A stretch of DNA of 44,766 nucleotides, from positions 1-44,766 of the forward strand of contig DASZJL010000096.1 in the NCBI GenBank assembly GCA_035948135.1. The letters run 5' to 3'. Positions 7,139 through 16,935 of the stretch are shown here, piece by piece. Every line of letters begins with the position of its first letter. Positions within the stretch are counted from its first letter, which is position 1. The stretch is from CADDZP01 sp035948135. GTDB lineage: Bacteria; Actinomycetota; Acidimicrobiia; Acidimicrobiales; AC-14. A model generated the notes under the pieces. It worked only from the letters and a program-made list of their open reading frames with translations. It did not search any database and was not told where the DNA came from. A program made the position numbers and the translations under genes.

Positions 7139-9721
7139 CTACTTGGTGAGCCCGGCCGCCTTGCGGGCCTGGTCGAGGGCCTCGTCGAGCTTGCTGGCGT
7201 CGCGGCCGCCGGCCACCGCGATGTCGGACTTCTTGCCACCGCCCCCGCCGCCCACCGTGCGGGCGGCGTCGGCAATCAGCGCCGGCGCGTCCAGGCCGCT
7301 GTCCTTCGTCACCGCCGCGACCAGCGCCACGCCCCCGCCTTCGGGAACGCCGCCGAGGACGACGGCCTTGATGTCGGGGCGATCGCGGACCGCGACTGCC
7401 AGATCCTTCAGCTCGTCGCGCGTGGTGCCATCGCGGCGAGCGACGACGACGCCTTCGACGGCGGCCGCCGCGAGGTCTTGGGCGGCGTCGCCGGCCGCGG
7501 CCCGGCGCAGCGCCTTGAGCTCGTCGTCGAGGTGGCGCCGCTCCTCGAGCAGGCGCTCGATGCGCTCGGGCAACTCGTCGGGCCGGATGCGCAGCATCGT
7601 CGCCGTGCGTTCGAGCAGGTCCTCGTCTTCCCGGAAGTGTTCGAGGCTCCCCTCGCCGGTGAGGGCCTCGATGCGCCGCATATTGGCGGCGATCGATCCC
7701 TCGGAGACGATCTTGATGGGGCCGATCATGCCGAGGGCGCCGACGTGCGTACCGCCACACAGCTCAACGGAACGGGTGCCGGCCTCGACGACGCGCACCA
7801 CATCGCCGTACTTGTCGCCGAAGAAGGCGATGGCTCCTGTCTTCTCGGCCTCGTCCTTGGAGGTCTCGTAGGCCCGGACCGGCTCGTTCGCCAGCACGCG
7901 GGCGTTGGCGAGCGCCTCGACCTGGGCCAGCTCCTCGTGGGTCACGGGCTGGTAGTGGCTGAAGTCGAAGCGCAGACGGTCGGGTGCGACAAGCGAGCCC
8001 TGTTGCTTGACGTGAGGCCCGAGCACCTCGCGCAGCGCCCAGTGGAGCAGGTGGGTGCCGGTGTGGTTGCGGCGGATCGCCTCTCGCCGCCCCGCGTCGA
8101 TGCGGGCCAGCGCCTCCTCGCCGGCGGTGACCTCGCCTTCGGTGACGCGGCCCGTGTGGCGGATCAGCTGGCCGGGGATGGCGTAGGTGGTGTCGGTGAC
8201 CTTGAACACGCCGGTGTCGGTGCTGATCTCGCCGGTGTCGCCGACCTGACCGCCGGACTCGGCGTAGAACGGCGTGCGGTCGAGGATGAGCTCGTCGCCG
8301 GTCGCCGCCAGGATGCGGCCCTTGGCCTCGTAGTCGGCGTAGCCGACGAACTCGGTGGGGCCGAACTGCTCGAGCAGCTCACGGTAGGCCTCGGTGGTCT
8401 CGCCGTCGGTCTCGGCGCCGGCGCGGGCGCTGCGGGCCCGGTACCGCTGGTCGGCCATCGCCGCCTCGAAGCCCTCTTCGTCGAGCTGCACGCCGCGCTC
8501 GGCCGCGATCTCCCGCGTCAGCTCGAGCGGGAAGCCGAAGGTGTCGTGGAGGCGGAAGGCCACGTCGCCGCGGAGCACGGGATTGTCCGCAGTGACCCGG
8601 GCCAGCTCCTCGTCGAGGATGGCGGAGCCCGACTTGAGGGTCTGGCGGAACTTCTCCTCTTCCCGGGCCACGACCCCGACCACGAAGTCCTTGTTGCGGG
8701 CCAGGTCGGGGTAGGCGGTGTCCATCAACTCGACCACGGCCTCGACGAGCGGCGGCAGCGCGGGCCGCTCCACACCGAGCTGGAAGGCGCGGAGTACAGC
8801 GCGGCGCAGGATCCGGCGCAGGACGTAGCCGCGGTCTTCGTTCGAAGGGAACACGCCGTCGTTGACGAGGAACGTCACCGTGCGGGCGTGGTCGGCGAGG
8901 ATGCGGAGCTTGACGTCGGTCTCCGCGTCGTCGCCGTAGCGGCGGCCCGACATTCGCTCGGCCGCGGTCACGATCGTGCGCAGGACGTCGGTATCGAAGA
9001 CCGAGTCGACGTCGTTGATCACGGCGAGCATTCGCTCGAGACCGGCGCCCGTATCGATGTTGCGCTTGGGGAGCTCGGTCAGGGTGCCGTCGGCGGCCCG
9101 GTCGTATTGCATGAAGACCAGGTTCCAGAACTCGACGTAGCGCTCCTCGCCCCCCTGGGCCGGGCCCCCGTCGGCCCCATAGGCAGGACCTCGGTCGTAG
9201 TAGAGCTCCGAGCACGGGCCGCACGGGCCCGTGTCGCCCATCTCCCAGAAGTTGTCGGCACCCATGCGCTGGATTCGCTCGGGCGGGAGGCCGATCTCCT
9301 GCTCCCAGATGCGCGCCGCCTCGTCGTCGGTCTCGTGGACGGTGGCCCAGACGCGGTCACCGTCCAGCCCCAGCCGTTCGGTGACCAGCTCCCACGCAAA
9401 CTCGATCGCGCCTTGCTTGAAGTAGTCGCCGAAGCTCCACTGGCCGAGCATCTCGAAGAAGGTGAGGTGCCGGGTGGTGCGGCCAATGAGCTCGATGTCG
9501 TCGTGCTTGCCACGGACGCGCACGCACTTCTGCACGGACGTGGCGCGCGGGTACGGCGGCGTCTCCTCGCCGAGCAGGTACGGCAGGAACTGGTTCATCC
9601 CCGCATTCGTGAACAGCGGCGCCAGGGGGTGGTGCGGGATCAGGCCCGACGAGGGAACCAGCGTGTGGCCGCGCTCGACGAAGAAGTCGATGAAGATGCT
9701 GCGCAGCTCGTTGGCATCCAT
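7139..9721 (-). CDS. alaS: Alanyl-tRNA synthetase
   Basis: Class II synthetase that charges tRNA-Ala; 860 residues, within the family range. The N-terminal catalytic domain is clear (SSGLIPHHPLAPLFTNAGM, RGKHDDIELIG, HLTFFEMLGQWSFGDYF and NIDTGAGLERM). The editing domain has the zinc motif HTGTHLLH near 560 and CGGTHV near 665. The C-terminal C-Ala region contains the glycine-rich GGGGGGKKSDIA. The ATG at 9721 gives the normal MDANELRSIFIDFF opening. Only 56 bases separate it from the next upstream gene, which leaves no room for a T-box. It heads the run alaS-ruvX-mltG-aroE. Confidence 0.98.
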   Translation of the reverse strand: MDANELRSIFIDFFVERGHTLVPSSGLIPHHPLAPLFTNAGMNQFLPYLLGEETPPYPRATSVQKCVRVRGKHDDIELIGRTTRHLTFFEMLGQWSFGDYFKQGAIEFAWELVTERLGLDGDRVWATVHETDDEAARIWEQEIGLPPERIQRMGADNFWEMGDTGPCGPCSELYYDRGPAYGADGGPAQGGEERYVEFWNLVFMQYDRAADGTLTELPKRNIDTGAGLERMLAVINDVDSVFDTDVLRTIVTAAERMSGRRYGDDAETDVKLRILADHARTVTFLVNDGVFPSNEDRGYVLRRILRRAVLRAFQLGVERPALPPLVEAVVELMDTAYPDLARNKDFVVGVVAREEEKFRQTLKSGSAILDEELARVTADNPVLRGDVAFRLHDTFGFPLELTREIAAERGVQLDEEGFEAAMADQRYRARSARAGAETDGETTEAYRELLEQFGPTEFVGYADYEAKGRILAATGDELILDRTPFYAESGGQVGDTGEISTDTGVFKVTDTTYAIPGQLIRHTGRVTEGEVTAGEEALARIDAGRREAIRRNHTGTHLLHWALREVLGPHVKQQGSLVAPDRLRFDFSHYQPVTHEELAQVEALANARVLANEPVRAYETSKDEAEKTGAIAFFGDKYGDVVRVVEAGTRSVELCGGTHVGALGMIGPIKIVSEGSIAANMRRIEALTGEGSLEHFREDEDLLERTATMLRIRPDELPERIERLLEERRHLDDELKALRRAAAGDAAQDLAAAAVEGVVVARRDGTTRDELKDLAVAVRDRPDIKAVVLGGVPEGGGVALVAAVTKDSGLDAPALIADAARTVGGGGGGKKSDIAVAGGRDASKLDEALDQARKAAGLTK

Positions 9722-9777
9722 GGCGGAAAATCCAGCCTACTGGCGGCGCTTTCTTTCCGATCCTCGAGCGCCGTCGC

Positions 9778-10023
9778 TCAGCGGGCCTGGCGGAGCTCCA
9801 GTTCGGCGCGCAGTTCGGCCTCGCGCTTGCGCATGGCCTCCCGGCCCTCGTCGATGGCCTTGCGGACGTCGGTGCCGAGGCGGCGGGCGCTGTCGGCGAG
9901 GTCGTTGGACACCCGCTCGGGCGAGTAGCGCTCGGCCGTCTGCCGGACGAACTTCTGCAACCAATACGCCATGCCTGCACCGAGGCCGATGCCGACGCAA
10001 AGCCAGAAGAGGCGCTTGAACAT
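9778..10023 (-). CDS. Small membrane-anchored coiled-coil protein of unknown function
   Basis: Eighty-one residues: a membrane helix at about 4-21 (FWLCVGIGLGAGMAYWL), then a charged, helix-prone tail rich in Arg, Glu and Ala (DVRKAIDEGREAMRKREAEL) that could form a coiled coil. I recognise no family. The start lies two bases after the stop of the DUF948 gene, and similar small proteins often sit between rarA/DUF948 and alaS in actinomycetes. The layout suggests a membrane-associated partner of the DUF948 protein. Confidence 0.75.
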   Translation of the reverse strand: MFKRLFWLCVGIGLGAGMAYWLQKFVRQTAERYSPERVSNDLADSARRLGTDVRKAIDEGREAMRKREAELRAELELRQAR

Positions 10024-10025
10024 CG

Positions 10026-10388
10026 TTAGATCTCGTCCTTGGCTCGGAAACGCTTCAGGGCGCGGGACGTCCCGGCGCCGAAGGCCAGGGCCTTGACGAC
10101 CGGGTTGGAGAACGCCAGGTAGGCCAGCCGGGACGCCGAGTCGACCGTGCCGGAGATGGACTCGGCCCGCTCGAGCAAACCGTCGACGCGCTGGAGGTCG
10201 GCGTTCGCCTGGCGCACTGTGCCCTGGACGTCGGTGACGAGGGGCAACGTCTCCTTGCGCAGCTCTTCGATCGTCAGCTGCAGCGCGGTCATCGTCCGCA
10301 TCAAGGCACCGAGGGCGACGAGCAGGCCTCCCGCGGCGATGGCCACCACGACGGCGATGGCCACGGCAACCCAGTCCCTCGCACTCAC
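10026..10388 (-). CDS. DUF948-family membrane protein
   Basis: A protein of 120 residues read from GTG at 10388 (SARDWVAVAIAVVVAI). It has one N-terminal membrane helix at about 6-28 and then a long amphipathic helix (IEELRKETLPLVTDVQGTVR) and an alanine/serine-rich end, as in DUF948 proteins (related to B. subtilis YtxG). The start overlaps the rarA stop by four bases (GTGA), which rules out the longer upstream in-frame reading that lies inside rarA. The role is not known; the family has been linked to general stress and the cell envelope. Confidence 0.85.
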   Translation of the reverse strand: MSARDWVAVAIAVVVAIAAGGLLVALGALMRTMTALQLTIEELRKETLPLVTDVQGTVRQANADLQRVDGLLERAESISGTVDSASRLAYLAFSNPVVKALAFGAGTSRALKRFRAKDEI

Positions 10389-11692
10389 GATCCGTCCTCG
10401 TCCTCGCTGCGTTGCTTCATGCGTTCGGCGACCTCCCGCTCGGCGCCGTGCTCGGAGGGCTCGTAGTACGTCCGACCCTCCACTTCGGGGGGCCGGTAGG
10501 ACTGCGGCACCCAGCCCCGTGGATCGTCGTGAGGATAGTCGTACCCCTCGCCGTGGCCGAGCTTTCTGGCCGCGTAGTACGAGGTGTCGCGCAGGTGCTT
10601 CGGCACCTGGCCGGCCGGCCGGTCGCGCACATCGGCTTGTGCCCGCCACAGCGCGGCAACCGCGCGGTTGGACTTGGGGGCGGTGGCCAGGTACACGACG
10701 GCGTGGGCCAGGTTGAGCTGCGCCTCCGGGAGGCCCACGAACTCGACCGCCCGAGCGGCCGCGTCGGCCACGACCAGGCCCATCGGGTCGGCCATGCCGA
10801 CGTCCTCGCTGGCCAAGATCACCAAGCGGCGGGCGATGAAGCGGGCGTCCTCCCCGGCTTCGAGCATGCGGGCCAACCAGTAGAGCCCGGCGTCGGGATC
10901 GGAGCCGCGCAAGCTCTTGATGAAGGCCGAGATGATGTCGTAGTGCTCGTCGCGCTCGTAGCGCAGGGCCCGAGCGTCGAGGGCAGCCTCGGCATCAGCG
11001 AGCGTCACCTTCTCCTGGTCGCCGCGCTGGTCGGCGAGGGCCATGGCCACTTCGAGGGCGTTGAGCGCGGTGCGGGCATCGCCCTCGGCCTTGTCGGCCA
11101 GGTGGGCGAGGGCGTCTTCTTCGGCGCTGTGTCCTTCGCGCTCGAGGGCTCGGTCGAGGAGCGTGCGCAGGCCCTCGACGGACAGCGGCTCGAGCCGGAA
11201 GAGTGTCGACCGCGACATCAGCGGGGCGTTGACCTCGAAGTACGGGTTCTCGGTGGTCGCCCCGATGAGGGTGATCAGGCCCTCCTCGACCGACGGCAGG
11301 AGCGCGTCCTGCTGGGCCTTGTTGAAGCGATGCACCTCGTCAAGGAAGAGGATCGTCCCCTGCCCGTGCTCGGCCAGTCGTTGCCGGGCCTTCGCGGTGG
11401 CCTCCCGCACGTCCTTCACGCCGGCGGTCACCGCCGACATGGTCACGAACTCCTTGCTGGTGACGTTGGCGATCAGCCGCGCCAGGCTGGTCTTGCCCGT
11501 GCCCGGCGGCCCCCACAGGATCACCGACGAGAGCCGGTCGGCTTCGATCAGGCTGCGCAGCGGCTTCCCGGGCGCCACGAGCTTTTCCTGGCCGACCACC
11601 TCGTCGAGCCTTTCCGGCCGCATGCGGGCCGCCAGCGGCGCCTGCTTCTTCAGCCGGTCCTGCAACGCCGAGCCGAAGAGGTCGTCGCTCAC
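10385..11692 (-). CDS. rarA: Replication-associated recombination protein A (RarA/MgsA)
   Basis: AAA+ ATPase related to clamp loaders and RuvB that acts at stalled replication forks. The 435 residues match the family. Walker A GPPGTGKTS is at 61-69, Walker B ILFLDEVHRF at 114-123, sensor 1 IGATTENP near 143-150 and the arginine finger in LMSRS near 161. The C-terminal half carries GSDPDAGLYWLARML and the MgsA tetramerisation region ending in a proline- and tyrosine-rich tail (GWVPQSYRPPEVEGRTYY). The GTG start overlaps the aspS stop (GTGA). Confidence 0.96.
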   Translation of the reverse strand: MSDDLFGSALQDRLKKQAPLAARMRPERLDEVVGQEKLVAPGKPLRSLIEADRLSSVILWGPPGTGKTSLARLIANVTSKEFVTMSAVTAGVKDVREATAKARQRLAEHGQGTILFLDEVHRFNKAQQDALLPSVEEGLITLIGATTENPYFEVNAPLMSRSTLFRLEPLSVEGLRTLLDRALEREGHSAEEDALAHLADKAEGDARTALNALEVAMALADQRGDQEKVTLADAEAALDARALRYERDEHYDIISAFIKSLRGSDPDAGLYWLARMLEAGEDARFIARRLVILASEDVGMADPMGLVVADAAARAVEFVGLPEAQLNLAHAVVYLATAPKSNRAVAALWRAQADVRDRPAGQVPKHLRDTSYYAARKLGHGEGYDYPHDDPRGWVPQSYRPPEVEGRTYYEPSEHGAEREVAERMKQRSEDEDGS

Positions 11693-13413
11693 GACTTGGG
11701 CGGCAGCACCCGCAGGCCGAGCTCGTCGAGTTGCTTCTGGTCGATGGGTGCAGGCGCGCCGGTGAGAGGGTCGGCGCCCGACTGGGTCTTGGGGAAGGCG
11801 ATGACTTCGCGGATGTTGTCCTCGCCCGCGAGGATGGCGGCGAGGCGGTCGATCCCGAACGCGAAGCCGGCGTGGGGCGGGGCGCCGTAGCGGAAGGCGT
11901 CGAGGAGGAAGCCGAAGCGGGCTTGCGCTTCCTCAGGGTCGATGCCGAGCAACGAGAAGACCCGCTGCTGGATGTCAGCCCGGTGGATCCGGACGCTGCC
12001 CGAGCCGAGCTCCCAGCCGTTGAGCACGAGGTCGTAGGCCTGGGAGCGCACCGAGAGGGGATCTGATTCGAGCTTCTCGATGTCGTCGGGGTGGGGCATG
12101 GTGAACGGATGGTGGGCCGGGATCGGCCGGCCGGCGTCGTCGAGCCCCTCGAACAGCGGGAAGTCGACGACCCAGATGTAGTGGAGGTCCCCTTCGAAGA
12201 CGGGCGGCTTTCCGAGCTCCAGGCGGAGCCGTCCCAGCACCTCGCGGACGAGCCGCCGCTCGTCGGCGACGGCGAGGATCAGGTCACCAGGGTTGGCGCC
12301 CATCGCCTCACGCATGTTGGTCTGCTCGTCTTCGCTGAGGAACCTGGTCAGCTGGCCTTCCAGCTCGGCGTCGCGGACCCGGAACCAGGCCAGGCCCTTG
12401 GCCCCGAACCGCTTGGCCATGTCGGTCAAGGCGTCGAGCCGGTTACGGCTGATGTCGCCTTGGCCCTCGACGAGGATTCCCTTGATGCACGGCGCCTGGA
12501 ACGCCTTGGCTTCGGTGGCGGCGAACACCGGCGTGAGCTCCACCAGCTCCATGCCGAAGCGCACGTCGGGCTTGTCGCTCCCGAAGCGCTCGGCCGCCTC
12601 CTCCCACGTGATCGTGGGGATCGGCAGCGACGGACGCGTCCCCGTCGCCGCCTCCGTCGCGGCCGCCACGGCTACAGAGATGAAGGCGATGACGTCGTCC
12701 TGGTCGACGAACGAGGCCTCGGCGTCGAGTTGGGTGAACTCCAGCTGGCGGTCGGCGCGTAGGTCTTCGTCGCGCGCCAGACGGGCGATCTGGAAGTAGC
12801 GGTCGGCGCCCCCCACCATCAGCAGCTGCTTGAACAGCTGCGGGCTCTGCGGCAGGGCGTAGAAGCTTCCTTGCTTGAGGCGCGACGGCACCACGAAGTC
12901 TCGGGACCCTTCGGGAGTGGACACCATCAGCAGCGGCGTCTCGATCTCGACGAAGCCCTGGGCCTCGAAACTGCGCCGGATGGCGCTGTTGACCGTGGCC
13001 CGCAGCCGCAGGTTGCGCTGCATGCGCGGGCGTCGCAGGTCGACGTAGCGGTACTTGAGGCGGACGGTCTCGTCGGCGTCGGTGCGGTCGGTGACGGGGA
13101 AGGGCGGGGGCTCGGCCGTCGACAGGACTTCGACCCCGCAGTCGTGCAGTTCGATCTCGCCGGTCGGGAGGTTGGGGTTGACCGTGCCCTCCGGCCGGGG
13201 ACGCACAGTGCCCGTGATGCGCAGCACGTACTCCGACCGCAGATCGTGGGCGTGGTCGACGACGCACTGGACGACGCCCGTGTGGTCCCGCAGGTCGACG
13301 AACGCCAAGTGTTCGCTGTGCTCGCGGCGGCTCGCCACCCAGCCGCAGACCGAGACTTGACGCCCGACGTCACCGGAACCGAGCTCGCCGCAGTAGTCGG
13401 TGCGGAGGGTCAC
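11689..13413 (-). CDS. aspS: Aspartyl-tRNA synthetase
   Basis: Class II synthetase, 574 residues from GTG at 13413 (TLRTDYCGELGSGDVGR). It has the N-terminal OB-fold anticodon domain (VCGWVASRREH ... FVDLRDHTGVVQCV), motif 2 region (FQIARLARDEDLRADRQLEF), a GAD insert, and the C-terminal motif 3 (GAPPHAGFAFGIDRL). The start is fixed by the four-base GTGA overlap with hisS; a longer frame upstream lies wholly inside hisS. hisS and aspS are commonly adjacent. Whether the enzyme is strictly Asp-specific or also serves tRNA-Asn cannot be told here. Confidence 0.97.
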   Translation of the reverse strand: MTLRTDYCGELGSGDVGRQVSVCGWVASRREHSEHLAFVDLRDHTGVVQCVVDHAHDLRSEYVLRITGTVRPRPEGTVNPNLPTGEIELHDCGVEVLSTAEPPPFPVTDRTDADETVRLKYRYVDLRRPRMQRNLRLRATVNSAIRRSFEAQGFVEIETPLLMVSTPEGSRDFVVPSRLKQGSFYALPQSPQLFKQLLMVGGADRYFQIARLARDEDLRADRQLEFTQLDAEASFVDQDDVIAFISVAVAAATEAATGTRPSLPIPTITWEEAAERFGSDKPDVRFGMELVELTPVFAATEAKAFQAPCIKGILVEGQGDISRNRLDALTDMAKRFGAKGLAWFRVRDAELEGQLTRFLSEDEQTNMREAMGANPGDLILAVADERRLVREVLGRLRLELGKPPVFEGDLHYIWVVDFPLFEGLDDAGRPIPAHHPFTMPHPDDIEKLESDPLSVRSQAYDLVLNGWELGSGSVRIHRADIQQRVFSLLGIDPEEAQARFGFLLDAFRYGAPPHAGFAFGIDRLAAILAGEDNIREVIAFPKTQSGADPLTGAPAPIDQKQLDELGLRVLPPKS

Positions 13414-14666
13414 TGGTCGAGCACCTTTCTGACGCGGTCGATCAGATCGCCTCTCGGGATCGTCTCTTGGTTCTCCCCGCTTTCCCGGAGATCGCGCAAG
13501 GTCACCGTGCCGTCGGCAGTCTCCTGTTCCCCCACTACCGCGGCCAGACGAGCCCCCGACCGGTCGGCCGCCTTGAACTGGGCCTTCATCGATCGCCGGT
13601 CGAACGCGCGGTCGGCGCGTAGGCCCGCGTCCCGAAGCTCCTGCACGAGCCCCAGGGCGGCCGAGCCGGTCACGTCGATGACGAACACGTCGACGGCAGC
13701 CGTCGGCGCCGGGAACACGTTCTCGGCGTCGCACGCCAGCAGCACTCGTTCGATCCCGATGCCGAACCCGATGCCGGGCGTCGACGGTCCGCCCAGCTGC
13801 TCGGCCAACCCGTCGTAGCGACCACCGCCGCCGATGCCGTTCTGGGCCGACTCCAGGGCGGGGGCCTGGAACTCGAATGTCGTGCGCGTGTAGTAGTCGA
13901 GGCCTCGCACCAGTCGGGGCGCGAGCTCGAACGGGATCGCGAGCTCTTCGAGGCCGTCACGCACGCGCGTGAAGTGGGCCGCACACGCGTCGCACAGGTG
14001 ATCCACCATGCGGGGCGCGCCTTCGGTGACCGCCACGCAGCTCTCGCGCTTGCAGTCGAGGACTCGCAGGGGGTTCTCCTCGATGCGGTTCTTGTGCTCG
14101 TCGCACAGCTCGTCACGGTGCTCGAGCAGGTACGCCCGCAGCAGATCGAGATACGCCGGCCGGCACGTGGGGTCGCCGAGCGAGTTCAGAAGCAGCCGAA
14201 CGCGCGTCAGACCGGCGTCGGCATACAGACCCCACGCCAGTGCGATGACCTCGACGTCGAGGTCGGGGTCATCTGTGCCCAGGGCCTCGACTCCCAGCTG
14301 ATGGTGCTGCCGGTAGCGCCCGGCCTGCGGGCGCTCGTAGCGGAAGCTGGGTGCCGCGTACCAGGCCTTGAAAGGCAGGGTCGCCCGGTGCTGCACCCAC
14401 GCTCGCACCACCGACGCCGTTCCCTCGGGGCGCAGCGCCAGCCGGCGTCCTCCCTTGTCCTCGAAGTCGTACATCTCCTTGCGCACGACGTCGGTGGCCT
14501 CCCCGACGCGCTCGAAAACGCCCACGTCCTCGAACATGGGGCTGATCACCAAGCCGTACCCGGCGCGACCCACACGGCCGGCGAACAGCGCGATCAGTCG
14601 CTCCCACCGTGCGGATTCGGGAGGGAGGACGTCGCGCGTTCCGACCGGCGCTTGGAACTCGGGCAC
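13410..14666 (-). CDS. hisS: Histidyl-tRNA synthetase
   Basis: Class II synthetase, 418 residues. Motif 1 lies near the start (PVGTRDVLPPES), motif 2 is LRPEGTASVVRA near 78-89, the histidine-binding peptides are LVRGLDYYT near 261 and GGGGRYDGL near 286, and the end is an anticodon-binding domain. An insertion with four cysteines (LCDEHK ... LDCKRESC ... LCDACAAHF) resembles that of many bacterial HisRS. The GTG start follows relA by 15 bases; the leader carries CCTCCC rather than a Shine-Dalgarno sequence, so initiation may depend on coupling or a nearby transcription start. Confidence 0.96.
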   Translation of the reverse strand: MPEFQAPVGTRDVLPPESARWERLIALFAGRVGRAGYGLVISPMFEDVGVFERVGEATDVVRKEMYDFEDKGGRRLALRPEGTASVVRAWVQHRATLPFKAWYAAPSFRYERPQAGRYRQHHQLGVEALGTDDPDLDVEVIALAWGLYADAGLTRVRLLLNSLGDPTCRPAYLDLLRAYLLEHRDELCDEHKNRIEENPLRVLDCKRESCVAVTEGAPRMVDHLCDACAAHFTRVRDGLEELAIPFELAPRLVRGLDYYTRTTFEFQAPALESAQNGIGGGGRYDGLAEQLGGPSTPGIGFGIGIERVLLACDAENVFPAPTAAVDVFVIDVTGSAALGLVQELRDAGLRADRAFDRRSMKAQFKAADRSGARLAAVVGEQETADGTVTLRDLRESGENQETIPRGDLIDRVRKVLDQ

Positions 14667-14681
14667 GAGAAGGGAGGCTAA

Positions 14682-16934
14682 TTAGTTCCGGGACAAAGCA
14701 GAGCCGTTGCCGTGGCCCGGCAGCACCCGATAGGCGTCGAACACGGAGTCGACGCGCTTCAGCGTTCCCAGCAAGGACTCGAGGTGGGACGGGTCACCCA
14801 GCTCGAAGTCGAAGCGCAGCCGGGCGACGCGGTCCGAACCCGTATGGCTGCTCGACGCCAGGATGTTCACGTGGTGGTCGGAGAGCACGGTGCTGACGTC
14901 GCGGAGCAACTTTGACCGATCGAGGGCCTCGATCTCGATGGACGCCACGAACACGCCGACGCTGGCCCGGTCCCACTCCACCTCGATGAGGCGGTCGGCG
15001 TTGGTGGCGACCAGCGAGGCGGCGTTGGCGCAGTCGGACCGGTGCACCGACACGCCGCGACCCCGCGTCACGAAGCCGATGATCTCGTCGCCGGGTACGG
15101 GGGTGCAGCAGCGCGAGAGACGCACCATGACATCGTCGAGACCCTCGACGTGGACGCCGACGGTCTGCTTCCGCCGACTGGGCCGGGGTTGGCGGGCAGT
15201 GGCCGGGAGCTGCTCCTCGTGGTCGCCACCCCGGAGCTCGCGGGCGATCCGCTGCGCGACGGACTTGGCCGACACGTGGCCCTCGCCAATCGCGGCGTGG
15301 AGGGCGTCGAGGTCGGCGTAATTCATCGCCTCGGCGACCTTCGGGATCACGGCCGACGCGGCGACCTTCTGGACCGGGAGGCCTTCGCGGCGGAGGGCCT
15401 TGGTTAGCTCGTCGCGGCCGTTCTCGATGGCGTCCTCACGGCGCTCCCGCGAGAACCACTGCCTGATCTTGTTGCGGGCCCTGGGGGTGACGACGATCTT
15501 CAGCCAGTCACGCGACGGGCCGGCGCCCGCCACCTTGGACGTGAAGACCTCGACGGTGTCGCCGGAGGTCAACGTGGAATCCAACGAGGTGAGCCGGCCG
15601 TTGATCCGGGCACCGATGCAGCGGTGGCCGACCTCGGTGTGGATCGAGTAGGCGAAGTCGATGGGCGTGGCCTTTGCGGGGAGCGTGACCACATCGCCCT
15701 TGGGTGTGAAGACGAAGACCTCGTCCTGCTCGAGGTCGATCTTCAGCGACTCCATGAACTCCCGCGGGTCGGACGTCTCCTGCTGCCAGTCGACGATTCG
15801 TTGCAGCCACGCGGTGTCGGTCTCGGGGGCGTGCTCCTTGTAGCCCCAGTGGGCGGCCACGCCGAACTCGGCCCGGCGGTGCATCTCCTTGGTGCGGATC
15901 TGCACCTCGACCGGCTTGCCCTGCGGTCCCACCACCGTCGTGTGCAACGACTGGTAGAGGTTGAACTTGGGCATGGCGATGTAGTCCTTGAACCGCCCCT
16001 GGACCGGCTTCCACGTGGCGTGGATGGAGCCGAGGGCCGCGTAGCAGTCCTTGACGCTGTCGACGAGGACTCGGATACCGACAAGGTCGAAGATGTCGTT
16101 GAACTCGCGGCCCTTGACGACCATCTTCTCGTAGATGCTCCAGTAGTGCTTCGGGCGGCCCGTGACCTCGGCCCGGATGCGCAGCTCGGCCAGGCGGTCG
16201 CGGACCTCCTCGAGCACCTGGGCCAGGTAGACGTCGCGTTCGGGCGAGCGAGTGGAGACCATCTGCTCGATCTCGGCGTAGCGCTTCGGATACAGCGTGG
16301 CGAACGCCAGGTCTTCGAGCTGCCACTTCATCTCGGCGATACCGAGGCGGTGGGCGAGCGGCGCGTAGACGTCGAGTGTCTCCTGGGCGATGCGCTGCTG
16401 CTTGTCGGCCCGCAGTGCGGCGATGGTGCGCATGTTGTGGAGGCGGTCGGCCAGCTTGATCAGGAGCACCCTGATGTCCTTGGCCATGGCCACGAGCATC
16501 TTGCGCATGGTGGCCGCCTGCTGGGCCTCCTTGGAGTCGAAGCTGACGCGGTCGAGCTTGGTGACGCCGTCGACGATGGCGGCCACGTCGTCGCCGAACT
16601 CGGTGGCCACCTCCTCGAGCGTGACGCCCGTGTCTTCGACGGAGTCGTGCAGGAGCGCGGCCGACAGTGTGATGTCGTCGAGTCCGAGCTCGGCCAAGAT
16701 CTTGGCCACCGCCAGCGGGTGCTGGATGTAGGGGTCGCCCGACCGCCGCACCTGACCCTCGTGGGCAGCGCGGGCGACGTGGTAGGCGCGGGTGATCAGC
16801 GCCGTGTCGGCCCGGGGCTGGTTCTGGCGGTAGATCGCCAGCAGGGGCGCCAGCTCGTCGTCGCCATCAGGGGTCGACCGCCACGGCGGCACCATCGGCC
16901 GCCGCCAGCGCAGGACCTTGTCGACCGTCGCCAT
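14682..16934 (-). CDS. rel: Bifunctional (p)ppGpp synthetase/hydrolase (Rel/SpoT)
   Basis: Makes and degrades the stringent-response alarmones pppGpp and ppGpp; ribosome-associated. The 750-residue protein has an intact HD hydrolase domain (HDSVEDTG near 92), a synthetase domain with RFKDYIAMPK (RFKD marks bifunctional enzymes, not the EXDD of synthase-only RelA) and the G-loop YQSLHTTVVG, a TGS domain (DEVFVFTPKGDVVTL), a helical region, a zinc-finger region with SRCCTPVPGDEI, and a C-terminal ACT domain. All key residues look present. The ATG at 16934 has a GGAG seven bases upstream, inside a palindrome described separately. The order apt-rel-hisS is usual in actinomycetes. Confidence 0.97.
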   Translation of the reverse strand: MATVDKVLRWRRPMVPPWRSTPDGDDELAPLLAIYRQNQPRADTALITRAYHVARAAHEGQVRRSGDPYIQHPLAVAKILAELGLDDITLSAALLHDSVEDTGVTLEEVATEFGDDVAAIVDGVTKLDRVSFDSKEAQQAATMRKMLVAMAKDIRVLLIKLADRLHNMRTIAALRADKQQRIAQETLDVYAPLAHRLGIAEMKWQLEDLAFATLYPKRYAEIEQMVSTRSPERDVYLAQVLEEVRDRLAELRIRAEVTGRPKHYWSIYEKMVVKGREFNDIFDLVGIRVLVDSVKDCYAALGSIHATWKPVQGRFKDYIAMPKFNLYQSLHTTVVGPQGKPVEVQIRTKEMHRRAEFGVAAHWGYKEHAPETDTAWLQRIVDWQQETSDPREFMESLKIDLEQDEVFVFTPKGDVVTLPAKATPIDFAYSIHTEVGHRCIGARINGRLTSLDSTLTSGDTVEVFTSKVAGAGPSRDWLKIVVTPRARNKIRQWFSRERREDAIENGRDELTKALRREGLPVQKVAASAVIPKVAEAMNYADLDALHAAIGEGHVSAKSVAQRIARELRGGDHEEQLPATARQPRPSRRKQTVGVHVEGLDDVMVRLSRCCTPVPGDEIIGFVTRGRGVSVHRSDCANAASLVATNADRLIEVEWDRASVGVFVASIEIEALDRSKLLRDVSTVLSDHHVNILASSSHTGSDRVARLRFDFELGDPSHLESLLGTLKRVDSVFDAYRVLPGHGNGSALSRN

Positions 16935-16935
16935 G

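Noticed and set aside
9722..9777. T-box or similar leader before alaS (and before thrS at 44395)
   Set aside because: The gaps are 56 and 41 bases, too short for a T-box, and no specifier or antiterminator sequence is seen.
7019..9928. Plus-strand reading frame of 969 codons opposite alaS
   Set aside because: Antisense to a clear alanyl-tRNA synthetase, rich in Gly, Val, Arg and Asp as codon shadows are, with no recognisable domain.
11689..13734. Longer aspS start at 13734
   Set aside because: The extra residues lie within hisS in another frame and are not family-like; GTG at 13413 with a GTGA overlap gives the normal N-terminus.
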